NCBI RefSeq assembly: GCF_018070465.1
Contig: NZ_JAGPXT010000012.1
Span: 97,862-161,861 of the forward strand
Length of the DNA: 64,000 nt
Reading direction: 5' to 3'
Source: Micromonospora sp. C95
GTDB lineage: Bacteria; Actinomycetota; Actinomycetes; Mycobacteriales; Micromonosporaceae
Each line of letters begins with the position of its first letter. Within the stretch, counting starts at the first letter, position 1. Both the position numbers and the translations under genes were made by a program. Below the pieces are notes generated by a model that did not search any database, had not been told where the DNA came from, and saw only the letters and a list, made by a program, of their open reading frames with translations. Below, one piece after another: positions 1 through 8,572 of the stretch.

Positions 1-79
1 CGGTGAGCAGCACCGCCCGACCGAACGCCCAGGTGGGCATCCAGTTGGTCGGTGCCGGCTGCTCGCTCCGCTCGCCCAC
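1..79 (-). CDS. DUF58 domain protein, N-terminal fragment cut by window edge
   Basis: Only the first 26 codons lie in the window. A GTG start at 79 follows the moxR stop by 5 bp on the same strand. The visible residues run VGERSEQPAPTNWMPTWAFG and then enter a hydrophobic stretch, as expected before the first membrane helix of a DUF58 protein. In the MoxR/DUF58/DUF4129 operons of actinobacteria a DUF58 protein normally follows the MoxR ATPase, so the call rests mainly on position. The rest of the gene lies left of the window and the domain itself cannot be seen. Confidence 0.55.
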   Translation of the reverse strand, partial: MGERSEQPAPTNWMPTWAFGRAVLLT

Positions 80-84
80 GCCGG

Positions 85-1092
85 TCAGTCTCCCGGCCGG
101 CCGGCGGCGTAGCTGGGCAGCGCGCCACTGGCCGGCGCCGGGGTGCCGTCGAGGACCTCACCGACCACGAAGGACGGATCGACCCGACGCAGCCACATCT
201 CCGGCCGCAGCGTTATGCGGTGCGCCAGCGCCGGGGCTGCGACGTCCTTCACGTCCTCGGGCACCACGTAGTCCCGCCCGGAGAGCACCGCCCGTACCCG
301 GGACAGCAGCAGCAGTGCCAGCGAACCGCGCGGCGAGGCGCCGACCAGCACCGACGGGTGCTCGCGGGTGGCCGCGGTCAGCGCCACGATGTACCGGCCC
401 ACCGAGTCCTCCACCACCACGTCCTCCAGCGCCGCCTGCATCGCGCGCAGCGTGCCGGCGTCGACCACCGGCTTGATCTCGGCCTCCTCCCGCCGGCGCG
501 CCATCCGCCGTCGCAGCACCTCCCACTCCTCGTCCTGTGCCGGGTAACCGAACGACACCCGCAGCAGGAACCGGTCCAGCTGCGCCTCCGGCAACGGATA
601 GGTGCCCTCGTACTCGATGGGGTTGGCGGTGGCCAGCACGTGGAACGGCTCGTCCAGCCGGTACGTCACGCCCTCCACCGAAACCTGCTTCTCCTGCATC
701 GCCTCCAGCAAGGCCGACTGGGTCTTCGGCGGGGTCCGATTGATCTCGTCGGCGAGCAGCAGGTTGGTGAAGACCGGCCCGGCCCGGAAGGTGAAGTCAC
801 CGCTGCGCTGGTCGTAGAGAAAGGAGCCGGTGACGTCGGCGGGCAGCAGGTCGGGGGTGAACTGCAGCCGCCGGAAGTCCAGGCCGAGCGCCTGGGCGAA
901 GGACCGCGCGGTGAGTGTCTTGCCCAACCCCGGCAGGTCCTCGAGCAGCACGTGGCCGCCGGCGAGGATGCCGGCCAGCACCAACTCCAGGGCGTCCCGT
1001 TTGCCGACCACGACCTGGCCCACCGCGTCCAGCACGGCCCGGGCGAGGCGACCTACCTCGGTGGGGGGCATCGTCCGGCCGACGTCGTTCAT
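85..1092 (-). CDS. moxR: MoxR family AAA+ ATPase
   Basis: A 335-residue cytoplasmic AAA+ ATPase of the MoxR type, a family thought to act as chaperone or activator for membrane or metal-dependent partners. Walker A (PGLGKT) is at residues 54-59 and Walker B (LLADEI) near 112-117. The sensor-1/arginine-finger region and the C-terminal lid helices follow, and the length is normal. The ATG start overlaps the TGA of the upstream membrane-protein gene (ATGA), so translation is coupled. With the DUF4129 gene, the small membrane protein and the DUF58 fragment it forms one operon. The substrate is unknown. Confidence 0.93.
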   Translation of the reverse strand: MNDVGRTMPPTEVGRLARAVLDAVGQVVVGKRDALELVLAGILAGGHVLLEDLPGLGKTLTARSFAQALGLDFRRLQFTPDLLPADVTGSFLYDQRSGDFTFRAGPVFTNLLLADEINRTPPKTQSALLEAMQEKQVSVEGVTYRLDEPFHVLATANPIEYEGTYPLPEAQLDRFLLRVSFGYPAQDEEWEVLRRRMARRREEAEIKPVVDAGTLRAMQAALEDVVVEDSVGRYIVALTAATREHPSVLVGASPRGSLALLLLSRVRAVLSGRDYVVPEDVKDVAAPALAHRITLRPEMWLRRVDPSFVVGEVLDGTPAPASGALPSYAAGRPGD

Positions 1093-1679
1093 CAGATCTT
1101 CTCCAGTTCGGCGACGATCGCCGCGAGGTCGCGCGGCGAAGGGGTGCGGCGGGGTGGGGTCTCCAGGAACGTCGAAAGGCGGTCACCCAGCAAGGTACGG
1201 GCCCGGCTCGGATCGGACTCGCGGGTGACGCCGTACTTCAGGCGCATCCGTTCGTCCGCCAACTCGGCCAGCCGGGGCAGGATCACGCTGGTGAACCGTT
1301 CGGGGCTCGTCCTGGACCACTCCAGGGGAGTCGCCCAGCCGTTGATCGCGGCGCGCAGCGCATCCCGCGCGTCCCAGTTGTAGGTGCCGGGCTCCTCGCC
1401 GCCCCGCGACGATGAACCCGCCTGGCCGGACTTCGTCGGTGGGGCGAGGGTGGCGACGATCCGGCGTACCACCAGCAGCGCTACCACGGCGGTGACCAGC
1501 ACCAGGAACGAGACCCGCAGCCCGACCGCGCGAAGTCCGGCGACGGCCACCACGGTCACCACCACCGTGACACCCAGTACGCCGAACACGCCACGCAGCC
1601 GTCCACCCCGGCGCGGCTCGGACTGGGCCGGCCGCTCCTCGGAGAAGCTGAGCAGGTCGTCGATACTCGTGCTGCTCAC
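1092..1679 (-). CDS. Membrane protein of the MoxR/DUF58 operon, unknown function
   Basis: A 195-residue protein with a charged N-terminus (about 30 residues), two closely spaced hydrophobic helices (roughly residues 32-48 and 53-72) and a soluble C-terminal half rich in charged helices. I recognise no catalytic motif. It starts with GTG inside the stop of the DUF4129 gene (GTGA overlap) and ends inside the moxR start, so it is locked between two operon genes. Position suggests a membrane partner of the MoxR/DUF58 system. That role is inferred from the neighbours only. Confidence 0.7.
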   Translation of the reverse strand: MSSTSIDDLLSFSEERPAQSEPRRGGRLRGVFGVLGVTVVVTVVAVAGLRAVGLRVSFLVLVTAVVALLVVRRIVATLAPPTKSGQAGSSSRGGEEPGTYNWDARDALRAAINGWATPLEWSRTSPERFTSVILPRLAELADERMRLKYGVTRESDPSRARTLLGDRLSTFLETPPRRTPSPRDLAAIVAELEKI

Positions 1680-2404
1680 ACCGGCTCACCCCCGGCCAGT
1701 GCGGTCAGTTCGCCACGCAGCCGACGCAGGGCCACCCGGGCCTGGTCCCGGGTCCGTTCGTCCACCGGGCGGGTGGCGTACCGGGCCTCGCGGTAGACGT
1801 TCGCGAACCCGGCCAGCACGTCGGCGCTCACGATCGCCGGCACGCCGGTGGACGGATCACCGGCGAGCAGCCGGGTGACCAGGTCGGTGGGGGTGTCGCC
1901 GGTCAGTCGGGGCACCCCGGCGACGGCGGCCGCCTCTTCGAGCCGTACCCAGCAGGCGATCACCGCGGTCCGTGGGTCGGTGGCCTGGTCGTCCAGGTCC
2001 ACCAGGCCGGCGTCGACGGCGGCCACCACCTCCGCGGCGGTGCCCTCGGCGCTGCGCCGGGTCGGCTGCCCAGGAAGTGCCCGGGTGACCCGGCGCGCCA
2101 GCCCACGCGCCACGGTCCAGAGCAGATAGCTGAGCGCGGCGAGCAACGCCAGGCCGAGCACCGCCACCGCCACCGTGCCGAGCCACGACGGAATCCGGGT
2201 ACGGGTCTCCTCGGCGGCCTCGCGAGGTTCCGCCGGAATCGACGGACGCGGCTCCCCGCTCGGGTACTCCAACACGAAGGGTGCGTCCTTGACGGCGGGC
2301 GGTATCCGGCTCGCGCCGATCGACGAGTGCGCGGTGGCCAGGGTCACGGCGGCGAGCAGGGCAATCACCGCCGTCACCGGCCACCACCTGCGAAGCACGT
2401 CCAT
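1676..2404 (-). CDS. DUF4129 domain membrane protein
   Basis: A 242-residue protein with an N-terminal helix (residues about 8-28), an extracytoplasmic segment, a second helix near residues 75-98 and a cytoplasmic C-terminal domain. The C-terminal part, with an ACWVRLEEAAAVAGVPR stretch followed by a TPTDLVTRLL segment and an REARYATRPV segment, is typical of DUF4129. These proteins recur beside MoxR and DUF58 genes in actinobacteria, and their biochemical role is unknown. This is the first visible gene of the operon, and the next gene overlaps it by 4 bp. Confidence 0.82.
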   Translation of the reverse strand: MDVLRRWWPVTAVIALLAAVTLATAHSSIGASRIPPAVKDAPFVLEYPSGEPRPSIPAEPREAAEETRTRIPSWLGTVAVAVLGLALLAALSYLLWTVARGLARRVTRALPGQPTRRSAEGTAAEVVAAVDAGLVDLDDQATDPRTAVIACWVRLEEAAAVAGVPRLTGDTPTDLVTRLLAGDPSTGVPAIVSADVLAGFANVYREARYATRPVDERTRDQARVALRRLRGELTALAGGEPV

Positions 2405-2412
2405 CGGTTACC

Positions 2413-3153
2413 TCAGTCCACCCCGGCCAGCAGTTTCGCCCGGGCGAACACATCGTCAAGCATCTCCGGTGTCAGCCGACCGGTGAAGGTGTTCTGCTGG
2501 CTGACGTGGTAGCAACCGAGCAGTTCCGGTCCGGCCGTGCCGGACCAGTGTGCCCCATGCCCGAACGGCGGTCGCGGGCTGGGCGGAGCGACGGCGTACC
2601 CGGCGCGCAGCGCCGGCCACCACGCGGCCCAGGCGAAGGCGCCCAACGCCACCACCACCCGCAGCGTCGGCCGGATCAGCTCGACCTCCCGATGCAGCCA
2701 GGGGGCGCAGGTGTCCCGCTCGCTCGGGGTGGGCTTGTTGTCCGGCGGAGCACAGCGTACGGCGGCGAAGATCCTCGTCTCGCGCAGCGTCAGGCCGTCG
2801 TCGACGGCCACACTTGTCGGCTGGTTGGCCAGGCCGGCCCGGTGCAGGGCGGCGAAGAGCACGTCACCGGAGCGGTCGCCGGTGAAGACCCGGCCGGTGC
2901 GGTTGCCGCCGTGCGCGGCCGGGGCCAGCCCGAGGATGGCGATCCGGGCCGCCGGATCACCGAAGCCGGGCACCGGCCGTCCCCAGTACTCCTGATCGCG
3001 GAAGGCCGCCCGCCTGGTGCGGGCGACCTCCTCCCGCCAGTCGACCAGCCGGGGGCAGGCGAAACAGTCGGCGACGCCCGCGTCCAGCTCAGCCAGGTCC
3101 GTCGCGCGCGCGGCGCGGACGACGACCTCGGTGGGGGTACGCGACTCAACCAA
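2413..3153 (-). CDS. Uracil-DNA glycosylase, family 5 (UDGb type)
   Basis: A base-excision repair glycosylase that removes uracil, and in this family other deaminated bases, from DNA. The protein begins TTG (LVESRTPTEV), and no ATG or GTG fits better. This start overlaps the last 8 bases of the dienelactone hydrolase gene. Visible features are an Fe-S-type CFAC cysteine pair near the N-terminus, the nucleotide-pocket motif GLAPAAHGGNRTGR, two more cysteines (RCAPP and DTCAPW) and the C-terminal YHVSQQNTFTG motif. At 246 residues it has the family length. The non-ATG start is the least certain part. Confidence 0.86.
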   Translation of the reverse strand: MVESRTPTEVVVRAARATDLAELDAGVADCFACPRLVDWREEVARTRRAAFRDQEYWGRPVPGFGDPAARIAILGLAPAAHGGNRTGRVFTGDRSGDVLFAALHRAGLANQPTSVAVDDGLTLRETRIFAAVRCAPPDNKPTPSERDTCAPWLHREVELIRPTLRVVVALGAFAWAAWWPALRAGYAVAPPSPRPPFGHGAHWSGTAGPELLGCYHVSQQNTFTGRLTPEMLDDVFARAKLLAGVD

Positions 3154-3832
3154 GCTTGGCCCGGAAGAGTTCCAGGGTGCGTGCCCAGGCGCTGGTGGCC
3201 GCCCGTTGGTCGAACTTTTCCGGCCGGTCCTCGTTGAAGAAGGCGTGCGCGGTGCCCGGGTAGTCGTGCAGCTGGCAGGTGCCGCCGGAGTTCTCGATGG
3301 CCCGGCGTACCGCCTGCACGCCCGGGTCGGCGGAGGTGCCGTCCGCCTCGGAGCAGTGCACCAGCGCGTCCTTGCCCGCGTAGTCGGTCCACTCGGTACG
3401 CATGCCCTCCCAGGGCAACCGGGGATAGAAGGCGGCGGTGGCGACGATCCGCTCGGAGAAGTTCGCCGCCCACAGCGCCAGGCTGGCCCCGGCACAGAAG
3501 CCGGCGCAGCCCACCTTGCCGGTGACCTCGACGCGGCCGGCGAGGTAGTCGGCGGCGGCGGCGATCTCCTGTGCCGTCTCGTCCATCTGCGGCCCGTTGA
3601 GCAGCCGCCGGGGCTCACTCGGCTTTCCGGCTGGCTCGCCGTGCCGGAAGTCGGGTGCGAGGGCGACGAAGCCTGCCTCGGCGAAGCGGTCCACCACTGA
3701 CCTGATGTGCGGCACGAGGCCCCACCAGTCCTGAATCACGATCACTGCCGGGCTTGCCGTTCCGGTGGCGGGTATCGCGAGATATCCCTCACCCGTGCCG
3801 CCATCACCACGGTAGGTCACCATCTCGCCCAT
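3146..3832 (-). CDS. Dienelactone hydrolase family protein
   Basis: A 228-residue alpha/beta hydrolase of the dienelactone hydrolase family, cytoplasmic with no signal peptide. The sequence has the family N-terminal IVIQDWWGL region, the nucleophile elbow GFCAGA with a cysteine nucleophile, and the DYPGTAHAFF segment carrying the catalytic histidine. A strong ribosome-binding site (AGGAGG) precedes the ATG. In degradation pathways the family opens dienelactones, but nothing here suggests an aromatic-degradation cluster, so the substrate is unknown. It is upstream of and overlaps the glycosylase gene. Confidence 0.9.
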   Translation of the reverse strand: MGEMVTYRGDGGTGEGYLAIPATGTASPAVIVIQDWWGLVPHIRSVVDRFAEAGFVALAPDFRHGEPAGKPSEPRRLLNGPQMDETAQEIAAAADYLAGRVEVTGKVGCAGFCAGASLALWAANFSERIVATAAFYPRLPWEGMRTEWTDYAGKDALVHCSEADGTSADPGVQAVRRAIENSGGTCQLHDYPGTAHAFFNEDRPEKFDQRAATSAWARTLELFRAKLG

Positions 3833-3945
3833 CGGCCCGTCCTCCTAGCGGTCAGTCATCGTTGGCTGGTCGCCCAGTGGTCCTACGTGCGGGTAGCCTG
3901 CCACGCGGTGACCTCCGCCGGGAAGATGCCGGAACAGTGGCATTC

Positions 3946-4014
3946 ACCTCCTGTTCGCGCTAGCGCCGATACCTCCTGTTCGCGCTAGCGCCGATACCTT
4001 CAGTTCGCGCTTGC
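3946..4014. repeat. 25-bp tandem repeat at the 3' end of ppx
   Basis: Two identical 25-bp units lie head to tail at 3946-3970 and 3971-3995. They are followed at 3996-4014 by a diverged third unit that contains the last codons and stop of the ppx gene. The repeat core, read on the minus strand, is GCTAGCGCGAAC, and the gene end has GCAAGCGCGAAC. The array looks like a partial duplication of the gene's 3' end into the downstream spacer. The arrangement is read directly; the origin is inferred. Confidence 0.85.
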
Positions 4015-4950
4015 CAGGCTCCACGCGATGCCGTCGAGGATGTCGTGCTCGGAGGCGATCACGGCGGCCATGCCGGCGCGTTCCATGGCGACCCGCAGCA
4101 CCAACGCGCCGGCACCGATCACGTCTGCGCGGCCGGGATGCATCACCGGGATGGCCAGCCGCTGCTCGCGCGTCATGGCCAGCAGGTCGGCGGTCACCCG
4201 CGCCACCTGGTCGTACGACACCCGGGCATGGTGGATGCGGGCCGGGTCGTACCCGGTGAGACCCGCGGCGATCGCGACCACGGTGGTGACCGAACCGGCG
4301 AGCCCGACAAGCGTGGCCGCCTGCCGCCCCGGGACGGCCGCCAGCGCGCGGTCCACCGCGTCCGTGATGTCGGCCTGGGCGGCGGCGATCTCGTCCGGGC
4401 CCGGTGGGTCTGTGTGCAGGTGCCGCTCGGTCATCCGTACGCAGCCGATGTCCATGGAGATCGCGGCGTCGACACCACCGTCCCGGGTGCCGACGACGAA
4501 CTCGGTCGACCCGCCACCGATGTCCAGCACCAGGTACGGCGATGCCGCGTCGGCGGGTAGGCCACGGACGGCTCCGGTGAACGACAGGCGAGCCTCCTCG
4601 TCCCCGGTGACCACCTCCGGCGCGACGCCGAGCGTCTGCTCCACAATGGTCCGGAAGTCGGCCGCGTTCTCCGCGTCCCGGCTGGCCGAGGTGGCGCACA
4701 TCCGCACCCGCTGGGCACCGAGCTTGTCGATCTCGGTGGCGTAGTCGGCGAGCGCGACCCGGGTCCGCTCGATCGCCTCCGGAGCGAGCCGGCCGGTGGC
4801 GTCCACCCCCTGGCCGAGCCGGACGATCTCCATCCGCCGGCACTGGTCCACCAGCGGTGCGGCCGGTCCGGCCGACGGGTCGGGCAGGTCGGCCACCAGC
4901 AACCGGATCGAGTTGGTGCCACAGTCGATGGCCGCCACACGCGTCGTCAC
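4000..4950 (-). CDS. ppx: Exopolyphosphatase / Ppx-GppA family phosphatase
   Basis: A 316-residue Ppx/GppA phosphatase (actin-like ATPase fold) that hydrolyses polyphosphate and/or pppGpp. The phosphate-binding motifs are present: DCGTNSIRLLVAD at the N-terminus, DIGGGSTEFV in the middle and a GLAGSVTT motif. The length matches the short mycobacterial Ppx1 type without the C-terminal HD region. I chose the GTG at 4950 because it gives the canonical N-terminus and because a TAGGGT hexamer (4958-4963 on the minus strand) lies 7 nt upstream, the pattern of a leaderless transcript. An upstream extension would be low-complexity. Confidence 0.9.
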   Translation of the reverse strand: MTTRVAAIDCGTNSIRLLVADLPDPSAGPAAPLVDQCRRMEIVRLGQGVDATGRLAPEAIERTRVALADYATEIDKLGAQRVRMCATSASRDAENAADFRTIVEQTLGVAPEVVTGDEEARLSFTGAVRGLPADAASPYLVLDIGGGSTEFVVGTRDGGVDAAISMDIGCVRMTERHLHTDPPGPDEIAAAQADITDAVDRALAAVPGRQAATLVGLAGSVTTVVAIAAGLTGYDPARIHHARVSYDQVARVTADLLAMTREQRLAIPVMHPGRADVIGAGALVLRVAMERAGMAAVIASEHDILDGIAWSLASAN

Positions 4951-5056
4951 GACGAAAACCCTACCGCCACGCCAACTCACCACTCCGACCACCACAATCA
5001 CGGAACGTTGCCACACCCGGCGGTGACTCTCTGAAGTCGAGCAGCCGCAGTACCCG

Positions 5057-5213
5057 ACCTACCTTTCGCCTCCTTTGCTCTGCTTACCTACACGCAAACC
5101 CCTTACGAGCAGGGGTTCCTCGAATGCCGAGTCAGGTCCATACCCAGCCAGCCATCACCGAAAGTAAACCTGTGCGTATGGGTAAGCAGAGCAAAGGGAG
5201 CGGGGTGGTAGGT
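5057..5213. repeat. Long imperfect inverted-repeat element (GCTCTGC family)
   Basis: A 157-bp inverted repeat fills the gap between ppx and the acetyltransferase gene. The core arms are perfect over 17 bp (5072-5088 against 5181-5197, core TTTGCTCTGCTTACC). Outer arms (5057-5063 with 5207-5213) and an inner ACGCA match extend the pairing. A smaller hairpin (AACCCC/GGGGTT) sits in the loop. No gene is seen in the rest of the 378-bp gap. A relative with core CTTGCTCTGCT lies at 44390-44462. It could be a miniature mobile element or a structured terminator. Confidence 0.75.
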
Positions 5214-5328
5214 GGACCTGCCGGAAGCCGGACACAGCGAGTGACAGCGTGACCCGGATGACGGCGCAAGCGGTCGCGGCGCAGCGGGCCGGGTGGCGGC
5301 GCAGAGTGGGCGGGGCGGGCCGGGCGGG

Positions 5329-5844
5329 TCAGAGGCGCAGCAGCATACGGGTGTTGCCCAGGGTGTTCGGCTTGACCCGTTCCAGGTCGAGGAACTCGGC
5401 GACACCCTCGTCGTACGAGCGCAGCAGTTGCTCGTAGACGACGTGCGGCACCGGGGCGCCGTCGATCTCGGTGAAGCCGAACGAACCGAAGAACCGGGTC
5501 TCGAAGGTCAGCACGAAGATGCGGGCCACCCCCAGTTCCCGTGCCGCGCTGATCAGTTCCGCCACGATCCGGTGCCCGATCCGCTGCCCCCGGCAGCAGG
5601 GATCGACCGCGACCGTGCGGATCTCCGCCAGGTCCTCCCACATCACGTGCAGCGCGCCGCAGCCCACCACCGCGCCGTCGGAGACCCGGCTGGCGACCCG
5701 GAACTCCTGCACGTCCTCGTACAGGGTGACAGTGGCCTTGCTGAGCAGTCGGCGATCGTCGGTGTAGGTGTCCACCAACCGTCGGATCGCTCGCACATCG
5801 GCGGTCCGGGCCCGCCGGATCACGACGTCGTCGTCGTCGCTCAC
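5329..5844 (-). CDS. Amino-acid N-acetyltransferase (short NAGS-type GNAT)
   Basis: A 171-residue single-domain GNAT acetyltransferase. The acetyl-CoA loop (CCRGQRIGHRI) lies near residue 95, and the C-terminal LTFETRFFGSFGFTEI region resembles the short actinobacterial N-acetylglutamate synthases of arginine biosynthesis. The GTG start overlaps the DUF501 stop (GTGA), so the two genes are coupled. Alternatives are another GNAT acting on a small amine. The family assignment is firm; the glutamate substrate follows from resemblance to the mycobacterial ArgA-type enzyme. Confidence 0.82.
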   Translation of the reverse strand: MSDDDDVVIRRARTADVRAIRRLVDTYTDDRRLLSKATVTLYEDVQEFRVASRVSDGAVVGCGALHVMWEDLAEIRTVAVDPCCRGQRIGHRIVAELISAARELGVARIFVLTFETRFFGSFGFTEIDGAPVPHVVYEQLLRSYDEGVAEFLDLERVKPNTLGNTRMLLRL

Positions 5845-6398
5845 CCGGGCTCCGGCACGTCGACACAGGGTCCGGTCGTCCACCACGGCTCGACCAGGTC
5901 GAGCGTCTCGTCGCCGAACGGGTTGACGCCCGGCCCGGCGGCGAGCGCGTGCCCGAGCTGGACGTGCAGGCACTTCACCCGGCCGGGCATCCCACCGGCC
6001 GAGATGCCGGCGATCTCGGGCACCTCGGCGATCGCGTCCCGGCGGGACAGGTAGTCCTCGTGGGCCGCGCGGTACCGGGCGGCCAGCTCCGGGTCGGTGG
6101 CCAGCCGCTGCGCCATCTCCTTCATCAGACCGGCCGACTCCAGTCGGCTGCACGCCGCGGTCGCCCGGGGACAGGTCAGGTAGAACAGCGTCGGGAAGGG
6201 GGTGCCGTCGGTCAGCCGGGGAGTCGTCTCCACCACGTCGGGCAGGCCGCACGGACAGCGGTGGGCCACCGCCCGGGTCCCCCGGGGCGGGCGTCCGAGC
6301 TGCGCGGCCACCGCGGCCAGGTCGGTCTCCGTGGCCGGTTCCCGCTTCGGCGGGGGTACGGAGGCCGCCGCCGGCTGCTGCGGTGGTACGACAGTCAC
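5841..6398 (-). CDS. DUF501 domain protein
   Basis: A 185-residue soluble protein with a proline-rich N-terminus. The DUF501 core has the HRCPCGLPDVVETTPRL cysteine motif, FPTLFYLTCPRA, and a C-terminal KCLHVQLGHALAAGPGVNP segment. The family has no assigned activity. Its place between an FtsB-like gene and a Ppx-related gene is conserved in actinobacteria. A GAGAG sequence lies just upstream of the ATG. It follows the FtsB-like gene by 22 bp and overlaps the acetyltransferase start, so all three are probably co-transcribed. Confidence 0.88.
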   Translation of the reverse strand: MTVVPPQQPAAASVPPPKREPATETDLAAVAAQLGRPPRGTRAVAHRCPCGLPDVVETTPRLTDGTPFPTLFYLTCPRATAACSRLESAGLMKEMAQRLATDPELAARYRAAHEDYLSRRDAIAEVPEIAGISAGGMPGRVKCLHVQLGHALAAGPGVNPFGDETLDLVEPWWTTGPCVDVPEPG

Positions 6399-6420
6399 GA
6401 TGCCATCTCTCGTCGGGTAC

Positions 6421-7038
6421 TCAGTCTTCGATCTGGTGGGCGTCGGCGGCCCGCACGCTGGACCAGAGAGTGTCGTACCAGGGGTCGGGGGTGACCGGGG
6501 TGGCCGGGCCCTCGGCGGTGCCCGCCTCGCGGGCCGCGCCGGCCGGATCGTCGAGCAGGATCAGCATCTTCTCACCGGGCCGCCGCATGAAGAACCGCTC
6601 CCTGGCCTGGGTCTCGATGTACGCCTTGTCCTGCCACTTCTCCGCCTGGGTGGTCAGCTCGGCGATCAGCTCCCGCTGGGCCGCCTGCGCAGCCTCCATC
6701 CGCTCGATGTCGGCCTGCTGGTCGAGGTAGACCCGGACCGGATAGGTGTAGGCGAGGGCGAGCGCGATCAGCACCGCGAACAGCACGGTGGCGCGGCCGG
6801 TGAGACCTCGGGCTCGGGGTGCGGACAGCCGCGTCACCGCGCCACCGGCAGCCGCACGCCGGGCGGCGGCGGGGCGCTTGGCGGAGCGTACGCCCTCGGC
6901 ACCGCGGGTGGCCGACGGCGCCCGACCGGCGGCGGACCGCGACTCGGCGCGGACACCGTCGCGGGCCGTGCCGGACCGGCCGGCGCGGGCCGGCCGGCGG
7001 ACCGGACGCTGACCACCCGGCGTGCGGCGCTGCTGCAT
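6421..7038 (-). CDS. FtsB/DivIC-like septum formation initiator
   Basis: A 205-residue single-pass membrane protein. An Arg/Ala-rich cytoplasmic tail (residues about 1-65) precedes one transmembrane helix (about 67-87, FAVLIALALAYTYPV). An extracytoplasmic coiled coil (about 90-135) and the RERFFMRRPGEKMLIL segment typical of FtsB/DivIC follow. These proteins link FtsQ and FtsL at the division septum. The ATG at 7038 is preceded by GGGGAGGGG; longer forms would lack this site. It lies 29 bp downstream of eno, an order known from mycobacteria. Confidence 0.88.
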   Translation of the reverse strand: MQQRRTPGGQRPVRRPARAGRSGTARDGVRAESRSAAGRAPSATRGAEGVRSAKRPAAARRAAAGGAVTRLSAPRARGLTGRATVLFAVLIALALAYTYPVRVYLDQQADIERMEAAQAAQRELIAELTTQAEKWQDKAYIETQARERFFMRRPGEKMLILLDDPAGAAREAGTAEGPATPVTPDPWYDTLWSSVRAADAHQIED

Positions 7039-7067
7039 CACACCCCTCCCCCGAGGTCCGGCATCCG

Positions 7068-8351
7068 TCAGGCGGAACGGTAACGCGGGAAGGCGCCAGC
7101 ACCGGCGTACCGCGCCGCGTCGGCCAACTCCTCCTCGATCCGCAGGAGCTGGTTGTACTTCGCGACCCGGTCCGACCGGGCCGGCGCGCCGGTCTTGATC
7201 TGGCCGCAACCGGTGGCCACCGCCAGGTCGGCGATGGTGGTGTCCTCGGTCTCGCCGGAGCGGTGGCTCATCATGCACTTGAAGCCGGCCCGGTGGGCCA
7301 GGTCCACCGCGTCCAGCGTCTCGGTGAGCGAACCGATCTGGTTGACCTTGACCAGCACCGCGTTGGCCGCCTGCTCGGCGATGCCCCGGGCGATGCGCTG
7401 CGGGTTGGTGACGAACAGGTCGTCGCCGACGATCTGGATCCGGTCACCGATCGCGGCGGTCAGCGTCTGCCAGCCGGCCCAGTCGTCCTCGGCCAGCGGG
7501 TCCTCGATGGAGACGATCGGGTACGCGTCGGCCAGCTTGGTGTAGTACTCGCTCATCTCCGCGGCGCTCTTGGCCGCGCCCTCGAAGGTGTAGCTGCCGT
7601 CGGCGAAGAACTCGGTGGCGGCCACGTCGAGGGCGAAGACGATGTCGGTGCCGAGCCGGTAGCCGGCCTTCTCCACCGCCTCGGCGATCAGGTCCAGCGC
7701 GGCGGCGTTTGTCGGCAGGTTCGGCGCGAAGCCGCCCTCGTCGCCGAGCCCGGTGGACAGATCCTTCTTCTTCAGCACCGACTTCAGCGCGTGGTACACC
7801 TCGGCACCGGAACGCAGCGCCTCCCGGAAGCTCGGCGCACCGATCGGCGCGATCATGAACTCCTGGATGTCCACGTTGCTGTCGGCGTGCGCCCCACCGT
7901 TGAGGATGTTCATCATCGGCACCGGCAGCAGGTGGGCGTTCGGCCCGCCCAGGTAGCGGAAGAGGCTCAGGTCGGCGCTGCCGGCCGCAGCCTTGGCCAC
8001 CGCCAGGGACACCCCGAGGATCGCGTTGGCGCCCAACTCGGCCTTGTTGTCGGTGCCGTCGATGTCGAGCATCTTCTGGTCGATCGCCCGCTGCTCGCTG
8101 GCTTCGTAGCCGATGAGCTGGTCGACGATCCGGTCCTCGATGTTGGCGACCGCCTTCTCCACTCCCTTGCCCAGGTAGCGGTCCTTGTCACCGTCGCGCA
8201 GCTCGATCGCCTCGAAGGCGCCGGTCGAGGCGCCGGAGGGCACCGCCGCCCGGGAGATCGTGCCGTCGTCGAGCCCGACCTCGACCTCGACCGTCGGGTT
8301 GCCCCGCGAGTCCAGGATCTCCCGAGCCTCGATTACCTCGATGGTTGCCAC
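7068..8351 (-). CDS. eno: Enolase (phosphopyruvate hydratase)
   Basis: A full-length 427-residue enolase that interconverts 2-phosphoglycerate and phosphoenolpyruvate. The N-terminal AREILDSRGNPTVEV segment, the FMIAPIGAPSF region, the Mg-binding DDLFVTNPQR stretch and the SHRSGETEDT signature near residue 365 are all present. It starts at GTG, with a GAGGAG ribosome-binding site about 8 nt upstream. The FtsB-like, DUF501 and acetyltransferase genes follow on the same strand. The substrate-cycle enzymes ppc and pckG are also in this window. Confidence 0.98.
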   Translation of the reverse strand: MATIEVIEAREILDSRGNPTVEVEVGLDDGTISRAAVPSGASTGAFEAIELRDGDKDRYLGKGVEKAVANIEDRIVDQLIGYEASEQRAIDQKMLDIDGTDNKAELGANAILGVSLAVAKAAAGSADLSLFRYLGGPNAHLLPVPMMNILNGGAHADSNVDIQEFMIAPIGAPSFREALRSGAEVYHALKSVLKKKDLSTGLGDEGGFAPNLPTNAAALDLIAEAVEKAGYRLGTDIVFALDVAATEFFADGSYTFEGAAKSAAEMSEYYTKLADAYPIVSIEDPLAEDDWAGWQTLTAAIGDRIQIVGDDLFVTNPQRIARGIAEQAANAVLVKVNQIGSLTETLDAVDLAHRAGFKCMMSHRSGETEDTTIADLAVATGCGQIKTGAPARSDRVAKYNQLLRIEEELADAARYAGAGAFPRYRSA

Positions 8352-8572
8352 TGAGTCGCTCCTCGTTCGTGTGGTCTCGTCCGGTATGGGCCGCGACGGT
8401 GCGGCAGCGGCAGGTGTTGAACGCAGCGTATCGGTCCCCGCTTTCCGGCACGGCCACCGGGCGGGTCGACGACCACGCTCCGGTACCCGACGGGTCGGAC
8501 ATTCCCGGATTCTCGTGCCTCAACCGGCAACCGGTTTGCACGAGCGGGACCCGATCGACAAGGCTGGTCGCC

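Noticed and set aside
4951..5328. tRNA or small RNA gene between ppx and the acetyltransferase
   Set aside because: The symmetry is a long inverted repeat without tRNA arms, T-loop or discriminator.
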